Assembly: GCF_009296165.1 (NCBI RefSeq)
Contig: NZ_VUAZ01000123.1
Location: 1-64,000, forward strand
Reading direction: 5' to 3'
DNA: 64,000 bases
Source of the DNA: Pseudomonas kitaguniensis
GTDB taxonomy: Bacteria; Pseudomonadota; Gammaproteobacteria; Pseudomonadales; Pseudomonadaceae
Positions 52,737 to 60,698 of the stretch are shown here, one piece after another. A program made the translations under genes and the position numbers. The notes beneath the pieces were generated by a model. That model had not been told where the DNA came from. It did not search any database and saw only the letters and a list, made by a program, of their open reading frames with translations. The stretch's first letter is position 1, and every line of letters begins with the position of its first letter.

Positions 52737-53152
52737 CCCAGTTGACGGGGGATGCGATAGAGGTAAAACAGCACCAGGGTCGACAGTGCCAGCAGAAACA
52801 GCGGCACCGCCTCAAGGCCGACGAACACCGCCAGCGCACCGATCCAGGCCGGTATGGCGGCAACCAACAGCGCCGTGCGCCGACGCGCCGCGAGGGTCAA
52901 CCAGGCAGCCGGTTCTTCGGGCGTATCGAGGGCTTTGGAAGTGGCGATCAGTGCGTGTTTATAGCCATGAAAATAACGCAGGCTCAGAAACATCGAGGCC
53001 ACACCGGCGATGAACAACGGTATGGCCAGCACGGGAAGCAGGGATTGCGCGCGGCCAAACACCAGGTTGATCACAAACAACGGCAGCAACGCCAGCGCCA
53101 GGTATTGCCACCAGTTGAAGGACAGCCGCCGTTTGACCTGGCCACGGGTCAC
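52733..53152 (-). CDS. Hypothetical four-helix membrane protein
   Basis: A 139-residue protein with two pairs of hydrophobic helices (LALALLPLFVINLVFG, LPVLAIPLFIAGVASMFLSL, ALLVAAIPAWIGALAVFVGL, VPLFLLALSTLVLFYLYRIP). It overlaps ribA upstream and the BtuF-like gene downstream by 4 bases each. No family recognised. Its place suggests a link to cobalamin or flavin transport, but that is only context. Confidence 0.75.
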   Translation of the reverse strand: MTRGQVKRRLSFNWWQYLALALLPLFVINLVFGRAQSLLPVLAIPLFIAGVASMFLSLRYFHGYKHALIATSKALDTPEEPAAWLTLAARRRTALLVAAIPAWIGALAVFVGLEAVPLFLLALSTLVLFYLYRIPRQLG

Positions 53153-53766
53153 GCGCGGTCGACCTCGCCCTGATGCTCGTTGCCCATCATGTGGTCGAGC
53201 TTGCTGGCTTTGGTCGCCAGGTAGAGTTTGTTGTGCGGGTTTTGCCCGGTGTGCAACGGCACGCGCTCGGCCACGGTGATGCCCATCTCGGTCAAGGCTT
53301 TGACCTTGCGCGGGTTGTTGGTCATCAAACGCAGGGACTTCACGCCCAAATGCTCAAGCATCGGCAGGCAAATCGCGTAGTCACGCTGGTCAGCGGCAAA
53401 GCCCAGACGCTCGTTGGCTTCCACGGTGTCGGCGCCGCCGTCTTGCAGCTCATAGGCGCGAATCTTGTTCATCAGGCCAATGCCACGGCCTTCCTGACGC
53501 AAGTACAGCAACACGCCACGCCCTTCACGGGCAATGGCTTGCATGGCGGCTTCAAGTTGCGAACCACAGTCGCAGCGCTGGCTGAACAGCGCGTCACCCG
53601 TCAGGCACTCGGAGTGCACGCGGCCAAGCACCGGCGCACCGTCGGCGATCTCACCGAGGCTGAGCACGACGTGCTCTCGCCCAGTGGCTTCTTCGAGAAA
53701 GCCGTTCATGGTGAATGTGGCAAAAGGGGTAGGCAGCTTGGAAGCGGCGACGAAAACGACGGGCAC
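53149..53766 (-). CDS. ribA: GTP cyclohydrolase II
   Basis: A 205-residue enzyme with intact zinc ligands: RVHSECLTGDALFSQRCDCG (three Cys), YLRQEGRGIGLMNKIRAY and the C-terminal LMTNNPRKVKAL. It opens GTP to start riboflavin synthesis. As the ribBA protein in this window lacks these cysteines, this is the functional GTP cyclohydrolase II here. Confidence 0.95.
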   Translation of the reverse strand: MPVVFVAASKLPTPFATFTMNGFLEEATGREHVVLSLGEIADGAPVLGRVHSECLTGDALFSQRCDCGSQLEAAMQAIAREGRGVLLYLRQEGRGIGLMNKIRAYELQDGGADTVEANERLGFAADQRDYAICLPMLEHLGVKSLRLMTNNPRKVKALTEMGITVAERVPLHTGQNPHNKLYLATKASKLDHMMGNEHQGEVDRA

Positions 53767-53886
53767 CGTGTGCTCCTGATTTCAGATTTCACAGAGGCGT
53801 GCATTGTAACAGCAGGTTATAACCGACGCTTAAGCTGAATTATCGCTGATAAAGATCAATCGGTTCGATTGGCCTTTAGGTCGGTT

Positions 53887-54852
53887 CTATGTAGGTGCAC
53901 GAAAATGCTGATAGCCACGCACAGCAGGTGTGATGTCTCGCCCGCTGGCATCCAGCAGCGTGACACCCTGCCCGGCCTCCACCCGACCGATCACGTGGAT
54001 CGACCATCCGCCGGCCAGCAACGGCGCCAGCTCGGCAGGTGGCAGCGTGAACGCCAGCACGTAGTCGTCGCCGCCGCTCAACGCGGCTATACGCGCCTCG
54101 TCATCGCCGACAAACGCCAGCAAGGCCTCGGATAACGGCAGTTGCTCACGCTCAATTAACAGGCTCACCGCCGATGCCTTGGCGATGTGCCCGCAATCGG
54201 CCAACAGCCCGTCCGAAATGTCCATCGCCGCCGTCGCCTTGCCCCGCAGCGCCAGGCCGAGCGCCAACTGCGGTTGCGGCGACCAGTAATGCGCGAGCAG
54301 CGGTTCAGCGATCAAGGCGTCAGCCGTGCGTTGCCCGAGCACCAATGGCAAGGCGCCAGCGGCGTTGCCCAGCTCACCGCCCACGCACAATAAGTCGCCC
54401 GGGCGCGCACCGCTGCGCGTTAACGCCTGCCCGGCGGGCACACAGCCGAACACGCTTAGCGTCAGGCTCAGCGGCCCACGCGTGGTGTCGCCGCCCACCA
54501 GGCCGACGCCGCAGTTTTGCGCCATGGCGTTCAAGCCTTGGGCATAGCGTTGCAACCAATCGGCATCGACCGTCGGGGTGGTGAGGGCAAGGGTAAACGC
54601 AAGAGGATGGGCGCCCATGGCGGCCAGGTCGCTCACTGCCACGGCCAGCGAGCGCTGGCCGAGCAGGAACGGGTCACACGGGTCGGCAAAGTGCACGCCA
54701 GCCACTAACGTATCGGTAGAGATTGCCAGTTGCTCCCCAGCGGGCAGCGACAGCAAGGCGCAGTCGTCGCCGATCCCCAAGGCAATACCCTCACCGCCTT
54801 GCGCACAGGGTGCGGCGGCGAAGTAGGTGCGGATCAGCTCAAACTCACCCAT
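53887..54852 (-). CDS. thiL: Thiamine-monophosphate kinase
   Basis: A 321-residue ThiL with GIGDDCALLSLPAGEQLAIS, DTLVAGVHFADPCDPFLLGQ and MDISDGLLADCGHIAKAS, the ATP and metal sites. It phosphorylates thiamine monophosphate to the diphosphate, the cofactor of Dxs encoded above. It follows nusB after 18 bases in the rib-nusB-thiL operon. Confidence 0.94.
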   Translation of the reverse strand: MGEFELIRTYFAAAPCAQGGEGIALGIGDDCALLSLPAGEQLAISTDTLVAGVHFADPCDPFLLGQRSLAVAVSDLAAMGAHPLAFTLALTTPTVDADWLQRYAQGLNAMAQNCGVGLVGGDTTRGPLSLTLSVFGCVPAGQALTRSGARPGDLLCVGGELGNAAGALPLVLGQRTADALIAEPLLAHYWSPQPQLALGLALRGKATAAMDISDGLLADCGHIAKASAVSLLIEREQLPLSEALLAFVGDDEARIAALSGGDDYVLAFTLPPAELAPLLAGGWSIHVIGRVEAGQGVTLLDASGRDITPAVRGYQHFRAPT

Positions 54853-54870
54853 TCAGGACTCAAGCGCGGT

Positions 54871-55371
54871 TTAGCGCTTGTGTTCCTTCACTTCGGCTTC
54901 ACGCAAGCGCGGGGCCATTTTGTCGAGCACGCCGTTGACGAACTTGTGGCCGTCGGTCGAACCGTAGACTTTCGCCAGCTCGATACCTTCGTTGATCACC
55001 ACGCGGTACGGCACGTCGACGCGCTTGAGCAGTTCCCACGTGGACAGGCGCAATACCGCCAGTTCCACCGGGTCGAGCTCTTCGATGGTCAGGTCCAGGC
55101 AAGGCGCGAGCGCAGCGTCGATCTCGGTCAGGTTGGCTGGCACACCGTGCAGGATGTCGTGGAAGTAACTCTGATCGGCAAAGGTGAAATCGTTATCGAC
55201 GCGAAATTGCGCTTCGATTTCGTTCAGCGAGGTGCCCGCCATGTGGCGCTGGTACAGCGCTTGGGTAGCAAGCTGACGCGCAGCGCGGCGCTTTTCGCTT
55301 TTCGAGGGCTTGCCGGCGTCGGCCGGGCGCTCATCGCGTGGGTTGAAACGATCGCTCTCGTCGGAAATCAC
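54871..55371 (-). CDS. nusB: Transcription antitermination factor NusB
   Basis: A 166-residue NusB: KRRAARQLATQALYQRHMAG, DQSYFHDILHGVPAN, VDVPYRVVINEGIELAKVYG and FVNGVLDKMA. It binds boxA RNA with S10 for rRNA antitermination. It overlaps ribH by 4 bases. Confidence 0.95.
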   Translation of the reverse strand: MISDESDRFNPRDERPADAGKPSKSEKRRAARQLATQALYQRHMAGTSLNEIEAQFRVDNDFTFADQSYFHDILHGVPANLTEIDAALAPCLDLTIEELDPVELAVLRLSTWELLKRVDVPYRVVINEGIELAKVYGSTDGHKFVNGVLDKMAPRLREAEVKEHKR

Positions 55372-55844
55372 TTGGCCTCCAACTGCGACAGCAGGCTGAC
55401 CATTTCGAGGGCGGACAGGGCAGCTTCAGCGCCCTTGTTACCGGCTTTGGTGCCGGAACGCTCGATGGCTTGCTCGATGGAGTCTACGGTCAGCACGCCG
55501 AAAGCAACCGGCACGCCGAACTCCATGGACACTTGGGCCAAGCCCTTGGTGCATTCGCCAGCCACGTATTCGAAGTGCGGAGTGCCGCCACGAATGACCG
55601 CGCCCAAGGCGATAATCGCCGCGTATTCACCCTGTTGAGCAACTTTTTGCGCAACCAGTGGAATTTCGAAGGCGCCAGGCGCACGGATGAGGGTGATGTC
55701 GCTTTCGCTCACACCATGGCGAACCAGGGCGTCCACAGCACCGCTTACCAGGCTTTCAACCACGAAGCTGTTGAAGCGGCCAACCACCAGGGCGTAGCGG
55801 CCTTGGGGAGCGATGAAGGTACCTTCGATGGTCTTCAGGGTCAT
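55368..55844 (-). CDS. ribH: 6,7-dimethyl-8-ribityllumazine synthase
   Basis: A 158-residue lumazine synthase: RYALVVGRFNSFVVESLVSG, IRAPGAFEIPLVAQ, IALGAVIRGGTPHFEYVAGE and GVLTVDSIEQAIERSGTKAG. It condenses the ribBA and RibD products. P. aeruginosa annotation calls it ribE. Confidence 0.95.
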   Translation of the reverse strand: MTLKTIEGTFIAPQGRYALVVGRFNSFVVESLVSGAVDALVRHGVSESDITLIRAPGAFEIPLVAQKVAQQGEYAAIIALGAVIRGGTPHFEYVAGECTKGLAQVSMEFGVPVAFGVLTVDSIEQAIERSGTKAGNKGAEAALSALEMVSLLSQLEAK

Positions 55845-55932
55845 TCGACAAATCTCTTAAAGAGCCGGGACGCGAAAAGTGCGTCCCTCAGTGATGATTT
55901 AACCGCGAACAAGGGGCAGAAATCGCCGGCCT

Positions 55933-57024
55933 TTATTCGGAGGGCACGTATTCTACAACTTCCAGATCGAAACCGGATATGGCATTAAATTTCATCGGTG
56001 CGCTCATCAGGCGCATTTTGCGCACGCCGAGGTCGCGAAGGATCTGCGAACCGGCACCGACGATGCTGTAGGTGGTCGGCGTTTTGATCTGCGCGTGCTC
56101 GGCGGTTTCACGAATATGCGCGAGCAATACGTCGCCATCCACCGGGTTGCCCAACAACAACACGACACCGCTGCCAGCCTCAGACACCGCAGCCATGGCG
56201 GCGCGCAGGCTCCAGCGGCCCGGTTGCTTGACCATCAGCAGGTCGCGCAGCGGGTCCATGTTGTGCACCCGCACCAGCGTCGGCTCCTCGGCGCTGATCG
56301 TGCCCAGGGTCAACGCCATGTGCACGTCGCCTTCGACTGAATCACGGTAGGTCACCAAGTTGAAGTGGCCCAGTTCGCTGTCCAGCGGCTGCTCGGCAAT
56401 CCGCTGAACGGTACGCTCGTGGATCATGCGGTAGTGAATCAGGTCGGCAATGGTGCCGATCTTGAGGTTGTGCTCGGCGGCAAACGTTTCAAGTTCGGCG
56501 CGACGGGCCATGGTGCCGTCGTCATTCATCACTTCGCAAATCACCCCGCTCGGCTCGAAACCGGCCATGCGCGCCAGGTCGCACGCCGCTTCGGTGTGGC
56601 CGGCGCGCGCGAGCGTGCCGCCCGGTTGAGCCATCAGCGGGAAGATGTGGCCAGGGCTGACGATGTCTTCGGCCTTGGCGTCTTTCGCGGCGGCGGCTTG
56701 CACAGTACGCGCGCGGTCTGCGGCGGAAATGCCGGTGGTGACGCCGGTGGTCGCTTCAATCGATACGGTGAACTTGGTGCCAAAACCCGACCCGTTGCGC
56801 GGCGCCATCAACGGCAGCTTGAGCAATTCGCAGCGCTCACGGCTCATGGGCATGCAGATCAGCCCTCGGGCGTGCTTGGCCATGAAGTTGATGTGCTCAG
56901 GCAGGCACGCTTCGGCGGCCATGATGATGTCGCCTTCGTTTTCGCGGTCTTCGTCATCCATCAAGATGACCATCTTGCCTTGGCGGATGTCTTCAACCAG
57001 TTCTTCGATGCTATTGAGCGCCAC
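55933..57024 (-). CDS. ribBA: 3,4-dihydroxy-2-butanone 4-phosphate synthase with degenerate GTP cyclohydrolase II domain
   Basis: A 363-residue two-domain protein. The N-terminal half (1-about 205) is an intact DHBP synthase: MDDEDRENEGDIIMAAEACL, ARGLICMPMSRERC, HTEAACDLARMAGFEPSGVI. The C-terminal half (about 210-363) has the GCHII fold, but where RibA has three zinc cysteines it reads VRVHNMDPLRDLLMV, so GTP cyclohydrolase activity should be lost. The separate ribA at 53149 supplies it. It lies 16 bases after ribE. Confidence 0.92.
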   Translation of the reverse strand: MALNSIEELVEDIRQGKMVILMDDEDRENEGDIIMAAEACLPEHINFMAKHARGLICMPMSRERCELLKLPLMAPRNGSGFGTKFTVSIEATTGVTTGISAADRARTVQAAAAKDAKAEDIVSPGHIFPLMAQPGGTLARAGHTEAACDLARMAGFEPSGVICEVMNDDGTMARRAELETFAAEHNLKIGTIADLIHYRMIHERTVQRIAEQPLDSELGHFNLVTYRDSVEGDVHMALTLGTISAEEPTLVRVHNMDPLRDLLMVKQPGRWSLRAAMAAVSEAGSGVVLLLGNPVDGDVLLAHIRETAEHAQIKTPTTYSIVGAGSQILRDLGVRKMRLMSAPMKFNAISGFDLEVVEYVPSE

Positions 57025-57040
57025 GAGGCACCCCCTTGGG

Positions 57041-57702
57041 TCAGGATTTCAGGTAGCCATTAGCGGCCAGAAAACTTTCAGTGATGTTCCCCGATGCAGG
57101 CTCTGCGGCCTTATCGCCCATCAGCAGGCGCTCCAGGTAACGGGCAAGCAAGTCGACTTCCAGGTTCACCCGGCGACCTGCTGGTAAGACGCCATGATGG
57201 TTTCGCTGAGGGTGTGGGGAATGATGGTCAGTTCAAATTCGGCGCCATTCACGGCGTTTACGGTCAGGCTGGTGCCGTCGACGGTAATCGAGCCTTTATG
57301 GGCGATGTACTTGGCCAGCTCTTTGGGCGCGCGGATGCGAAACTCCACGGCACGCGCGTTTTCGCTGCGCGCCACCACTTCGCCCACGCCGTCGACGTGG
57401 CCGCTGACCAGGTGGCCGCCGAGGCGGGTGGTCGGGGTCAGGGCTTTTTCCAGGTTGACCGGGCTGCCGGCCGCAAGGTCGCTCATCGCGGTGCAGTCGA
57501 GGGTTTCGCGGCTGACGTCGGCGGCAAAGCCGTTGCCAGGCAGCTCAATAACGGTCAGGCACACGCCGCTGACGGCAATGCTGTCGCCCAGTTTGACATC
57601 GCCCAGGTCGAGCTTGCCGGTTTCAACCAGCAGGCGAATGTCGCCGCCTTTAGGGGTCATTGCACGGATGCTGCCGATGGATTCGATAATGCCGGTGAAC
57701 AT
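57041..57702 (-). pseudogene. ribE: Riboflavin synthase alpha chain, frameshifted near the C-terminus
   Basis: MFTGIIESIGSIRAMTP starts the protein; both lumazine-binding repeats are seen (GVCLTVIELPG, TLDCTAMSDLAAGSPVNLEK, GGHLVSGHVDGVGEV, DGTSLTVNAVNG). The frame ends early at 57166 after SETIMASYQ, but the next frame continues GRRVNLEVDLLARYLERLLM to a stop at 57041. One missing C on the plus strand near 57181 (CGACCTGCTGG for CGACCTGCCTGG) explains it. Restored length is 220 residues, the family norm. Since riboflavin synthase is normally essential, a sequencing error is likely. Confidence 0.88.
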
Positions 57703-57749
57703 GGAGTCCTCCTGGAAAACACAGCGGGCACTTGAGCGCCCGGTCAGAA

Positions 57750-58880
57750 TTATACGCGCGCCAAGGGGATTGCAGTGATTCGCCAATCGTCGCCTACAGC
57801 GCGCATCTCAGTGATCTTGAGTTGGGGGGCGTCGCCGAGCTTCTCAAGCGGCCAGTCGAGCAACGGCCGCGCGGCGGAGCCCAAGAACTTGCCGGCAACG
57901 AATATCACGTACTCGTCGACCAGGCCCTGCTGGGCAAACGCGCCGGCGAGGCTCGGGCCAGCTTCCACCAACACTTCGTTGACGCCACGCGCGGCCAGGG
58001 CGACCAGCGCCGAGCGCAGGTCGACCTGGCCCTCCACGCCCGGCACCACCAGGCACTCGGGGCCACGCGGGAATTGGTTTTCCGGGGTCACGCAGGTGAT
58101 CACCAGTGCCGGCCCAGCCTTGAAGAACGGCGCGTTGAGCGGCACGCGCAAGCGGCCATCGATCAGCACGCGCAACGGCGGGCGCGACATGGCCAGGGCG
58201 GTGGTGGCGTCGTCCAGGCCGAGTTCGGCGGCGCGCACGGTCAGGCGCGCGCCGTCGGCCAACACCGTATCGGCCCCGGTCAACACCACACTGGCTTCGG
58301 CGCGCAGGCGCTGCACGGCGGCGCGGGCGGCAGGGCCGGTGATCCACTGGCTTTCGCCACTGGCCATGGCGGTGCGGCCGTCCAGGCTCATCGCCAGCTT
58401 GACCCGCACAAACGGCAGGCCGTGCTCCATGCGTTTGAGGAACCCCGGGTTCAGCGCACGCGCCTGGCTTTCGAGTACGCCGCTGCGTGTTTCGATACCG
58501 GCTTGCGCCAGGCGCTGCATGCCGCGACCGGCCACTTCGGGGTTCGGGTCCTGCATACCGGCCACTACCCGCGCAACACCGGCACTCACCAAGGCATCGG
58601 CGCACGGCGGCGTATGCCCATGGTGGCTGCACGGCTCCAGCGTCACGTAGACCGTAGCGCCCCGCGCCTTGGCCCCGGCGGCGCGCAGAGCGTTAGGCTC
58701 TGCGTGCGGTTCGCCGGTGCGCTGATGCCAGCCTTCGCCGACAATCTGCCCATCGCGCACTATCACGCAGCCAACCCGTGGGTTGGGGTGGGTGGTGTAC
58801 AAGCCATTGCGCGCCAATTCGAGGGCGCGGGCCATGTAATGGGCGTCGAGGACAGTTTGCTCAGCAGACGGTGAATTCAT
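57750..58880 (-). CDS. ribD: Bifunctional riboflavin deaminase/reductase RibD
   Basis: A 376-residue protein: an N-terminal deaminase domain with zinc ligands HAEPNAL and EPCSHHGHTPPCADAL, and a C-terminal reductase domain (from about 150) with RVKLAMSLDGRTAMASGESQ, WITGPAARAAVQRLRA and VLVEAGPSLAGAF. It carries out steps 2 and 3 after GTP cyclohydrolase II. It overlaps nrdR by 4 bases. Confidence 0.95.
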   Translation of the reverse strand: MNSPSAEQTVLDAHYMARALELARNGLYTTHPNPRVGCVIVRDGQIVGEGWHQRTGEPHAEPNALRAAGAKARGATVYVTLEPCSHHGHTPPCADALVSAGVARVVAGMQDPNPEVAGRGMQRLAQAGIETRSGVLESQARALNPGFLKRMEHGLPFVRVKLAMSLDGRTAMASGESQWITGPAARAAVQRLRAEASVVLTGADTVLADGARLTVRAAELGLDDATTALAMSRPPLRVLIDGRLRVPLNAPFFKAGPALVITCVTPENQFPRGPECLVVPGVEGQVDLRSALVALAARGVNEVLVEAGPSLAGAFAQQGLVDEYVIFVAGKFLGSAARPLLDWPLEKLGDAPQLKITEMRAVGDDWRITAIPLARV

Positions 58881-59347
58881 TCTTTGATTGGCTCACGGGC
58901 CAGGCGGTCGATCTCTTCGCGGAACTCATTGAGGTCCTGGAAGCGTCGATACACCGAGGCGAAACGGATATAGGCGACTTCGTCGAGCTTTTGCAGCTCG
59001 CCCATCACCAGCTCTCCAACCACCAGGCTCTTGACCTCGCGCTCGCCGGTCGCGCGCAGCTTGTGCTTGATATGCACCAGCGCCGCTTCCAGCCGCTCGA
59101 TACTCACCGGGCGTTTTTGCAGGGCGCGCTGCATACCGGCGCGCAGTTTGTCTTCGTCGAAAGGCTGGCGGCTGCCGTCGGACTTGATCAGACGTGGCAA
59201 CACCAGTTCGGCGGTTTCGAAGGTGGTGAAACGTTCACCGCAGCCAGAGGCCAGGCATTCGCGCCGGCGACGTACCTGATCGCCCTCGGCGACCAGACGT
59301 GAGTCAATGACCTTGGTGTCGTTGGCACCGCAGAAGGGACAGTGCAT
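58877..59347 (-). CDS. nrdR: Transcriptional repressor NrdR
   Basis: A 156-residue repressor of ribonucleotide reductase genes: an N-terminal zinc ribbon MHCPFCGANDTKVIDSRL, then RRRECLASGCGERFTTFET, and an ATP-cone domain (LIKSDGSRQPFDEDKLRAGM). The ATG at 59347 gives the universal MxCPFC start; the frame is open upstream but unrelated. It heads the operon nrdR-ribD-ribE-ribBA-ribH-nusB-thiL. Confidence 0.95.
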   Translation of the reverse strand: MHCPFCGANDTKVIDSRLVAEGDQVRRRRECLASGCGERFTTFETAELVLPRLIKSDGSRQPFDEDKLRAGMQRALQKRPVSIERLEAALVHIKHKLRATGEREVKSLVVGELVMGELQKLDEVAYIRFASVYRRFQDLNEFREEIDRLAREPIKE

Positions 59348-59486
59348 GGTGGCAGGCAACAAAAAAAGGGAGGGCCATGGTAGCGCATCCCTGTGGCAAG
59401 ACAAGCCATAGCCTTTACGGTATATAGGCAGGCTTATATGTTTATTAATGTTCACACCACGGATTTTGTCCTTTCTGGAGCCGTAC

Positions 59487-59941
59487 ATGCAGTTACGACC
59501 ACTTGTTTTGCTCACCGTGTTCAGTTTTTTGGTCGCCTGCAGCAGCGAAACCCCAAAACCTGCCGCCCCGCAACCGACACCTGCCCAAGAGAAAAAAGTC
59601 CCGGGCATTGAAGACCTCGGCCCTTTGCCTGCGTACCAGCGAGAAATCAACGGCACCCTCAACGGCGTGCCGGCCAACGCCGAAGTCGAACTGGCGCTGC
59701 TGGTGATCGACGAGCGCAACCGCCCGCAACAACTGCTCGCCAGCAGCGTGCTGACCGGCAACGGCAAGCCACTCGCCTTTCGCCTGCGCTTTAACCCGCA
59801 AGCCTTCCCGGCCGTGCGCGAGTGGAATTGCGCGGCCGCGCCAGCCAGTCCGGGCAGCTGATCCTGCACCTGCCTGCCGTGCACATCACCCAAGCGATCA
59901 CGCAGACCACCGGCCCGCTGCAACTCGTCAAAGCACCATGA
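59487..59941 (+). pseudogene. YbaY-like lipoprotein, frameshifted
   Basis: A lipoprotein: lipobox FLVAC near residue 18, a proline-rich spacer and a YbaY/YscW-type domain (NGTLNGVPANAEVELALLVI, PLAFRLRFNPQAFP). The frame ends early at 59861. The other frame continues VELRGRASQSGQLILHLPAV to a TGA at 59939-59941 that overlaps the next ATG. One base is missing at 59808-59821; restored length is 151 residues. YbaY proteins are outer-membrane lipoproteins related to type III pilotins; function here unknown. Confidence 0.75.
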
Positions 59942-60594
59942 CACCACCGCTGGGCCTGCAACACGCGCTGAGCGAACTGATCGGCGACGCGCAACTGGTG
60001 CCCTGCGCATTGCCGGGTACCGAGCTGCGCTTATGGCTATTGGATGCGGGCAATATGCAGCGCGCGTTCAGCCCCGACGAAACCCGGCGCATCCTGCACG
60101 AGCCGCCCTACTGGAGCTTTTGCTGGGCCAGCGGCTTGGCCCTGGCGCGCTATTTGGCGGCCAACCCTGAGTGGGTCGCCGGCAAGCGCGTGCTGGATTT
60201 TGGCGCAGGCTCCGGTGTGGCGGCGATTGCCGCGGTTAAAGCCGGCGCGCTCGAAGTGGTGGCCTGCGACCTCGACCCGCTGGCGTTAGCGGCCTGCCGC
60301 GCGAATGCCCAACTCAACGCTGTTGAGCTGGGGTATTCAGCGGACTTTTTCGCCGAAGCCGACCGTTTCGACCTGATCCTGGTGGCCGACGTGCTTTACG
60401 ACCGCGCCAACCTGCCGTTGCTCGACCACTTCCTCAGCCGTGGCCGCGAAACGCTGGTGGCGGATTCACGCGTGAGGGACTTCCAGCACCCGGCTTATCA
60501 GCGCCTGGAGATTCTTGATGGCTTGACGTTGCCAGACCTGGCCGAGCCTTGGGAGTTTCGCAAGGTGAGCCTGTACCATTCGCGGCGTCCTTGA
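59938..60594 (+). CDS. Class I SAM-dependent methyltransferase (ETFB-lysine methyltransferase-like)
   Basis: A 218-residue methyltransferase with SAM motif VLDFGAGSGVAAIAAVKAGA, acidic ACDLDPLALAACRANAQLN and the post-I segment DRFDLILVADVLYDRANLPL. The D-V-x-Y motif and PPYWSFCWASGLALARYL fit the METTL20/ETFB lysine methyltransferase group. The target is not determined. Its start overlaps the YbaY-like stop by 4 bases. Confidence 0.82.
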   Translation: MTPPLGLQHALSELIGDAQLVPCALPGTELRLWLLDAGNMQRAFSPDETRRILHEPPYWSFCWASGLALARYLAANPEWVAGKRVLDFGAGSGVAAIAAVKAGALEVVACDLDPLALAACRANAQLNAVELGYSADFFAEADRFDLILVADVLYDRANLPLLDHFLSRGRETLVADSRVRDFQHPAYQRLEILDGLTLPDLAEPWEFRKVSLYHSRRP

Positions 60595-60596
60595 GG

Positions 60597-60623
60597 CCAT
60601 CGCGAGCAAGCCCGCTCCCACAG
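60597..60623. repeat. Single REP element
   Basis: CCATCGCGAGCAAGCCCGCT followed by CCCACAG, one arm of the doublets elsewhere in the window. It lies directly after the methyltransferase stop. Confidence 0.75.
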
Positions 60624-60698
60624 TTGAGCGCACCATGCTTTCGGTCAACCTCGCCAGCCCTTATAGTTGCCCCATTCCCGCTTTATTCGAGACGCCCC

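Noticed and set aside
55845..57080. FMN riboswitch in the rib operon
   Set aside because: The gaps of 88 and 16 bases contain no RFN-type conserved elements.
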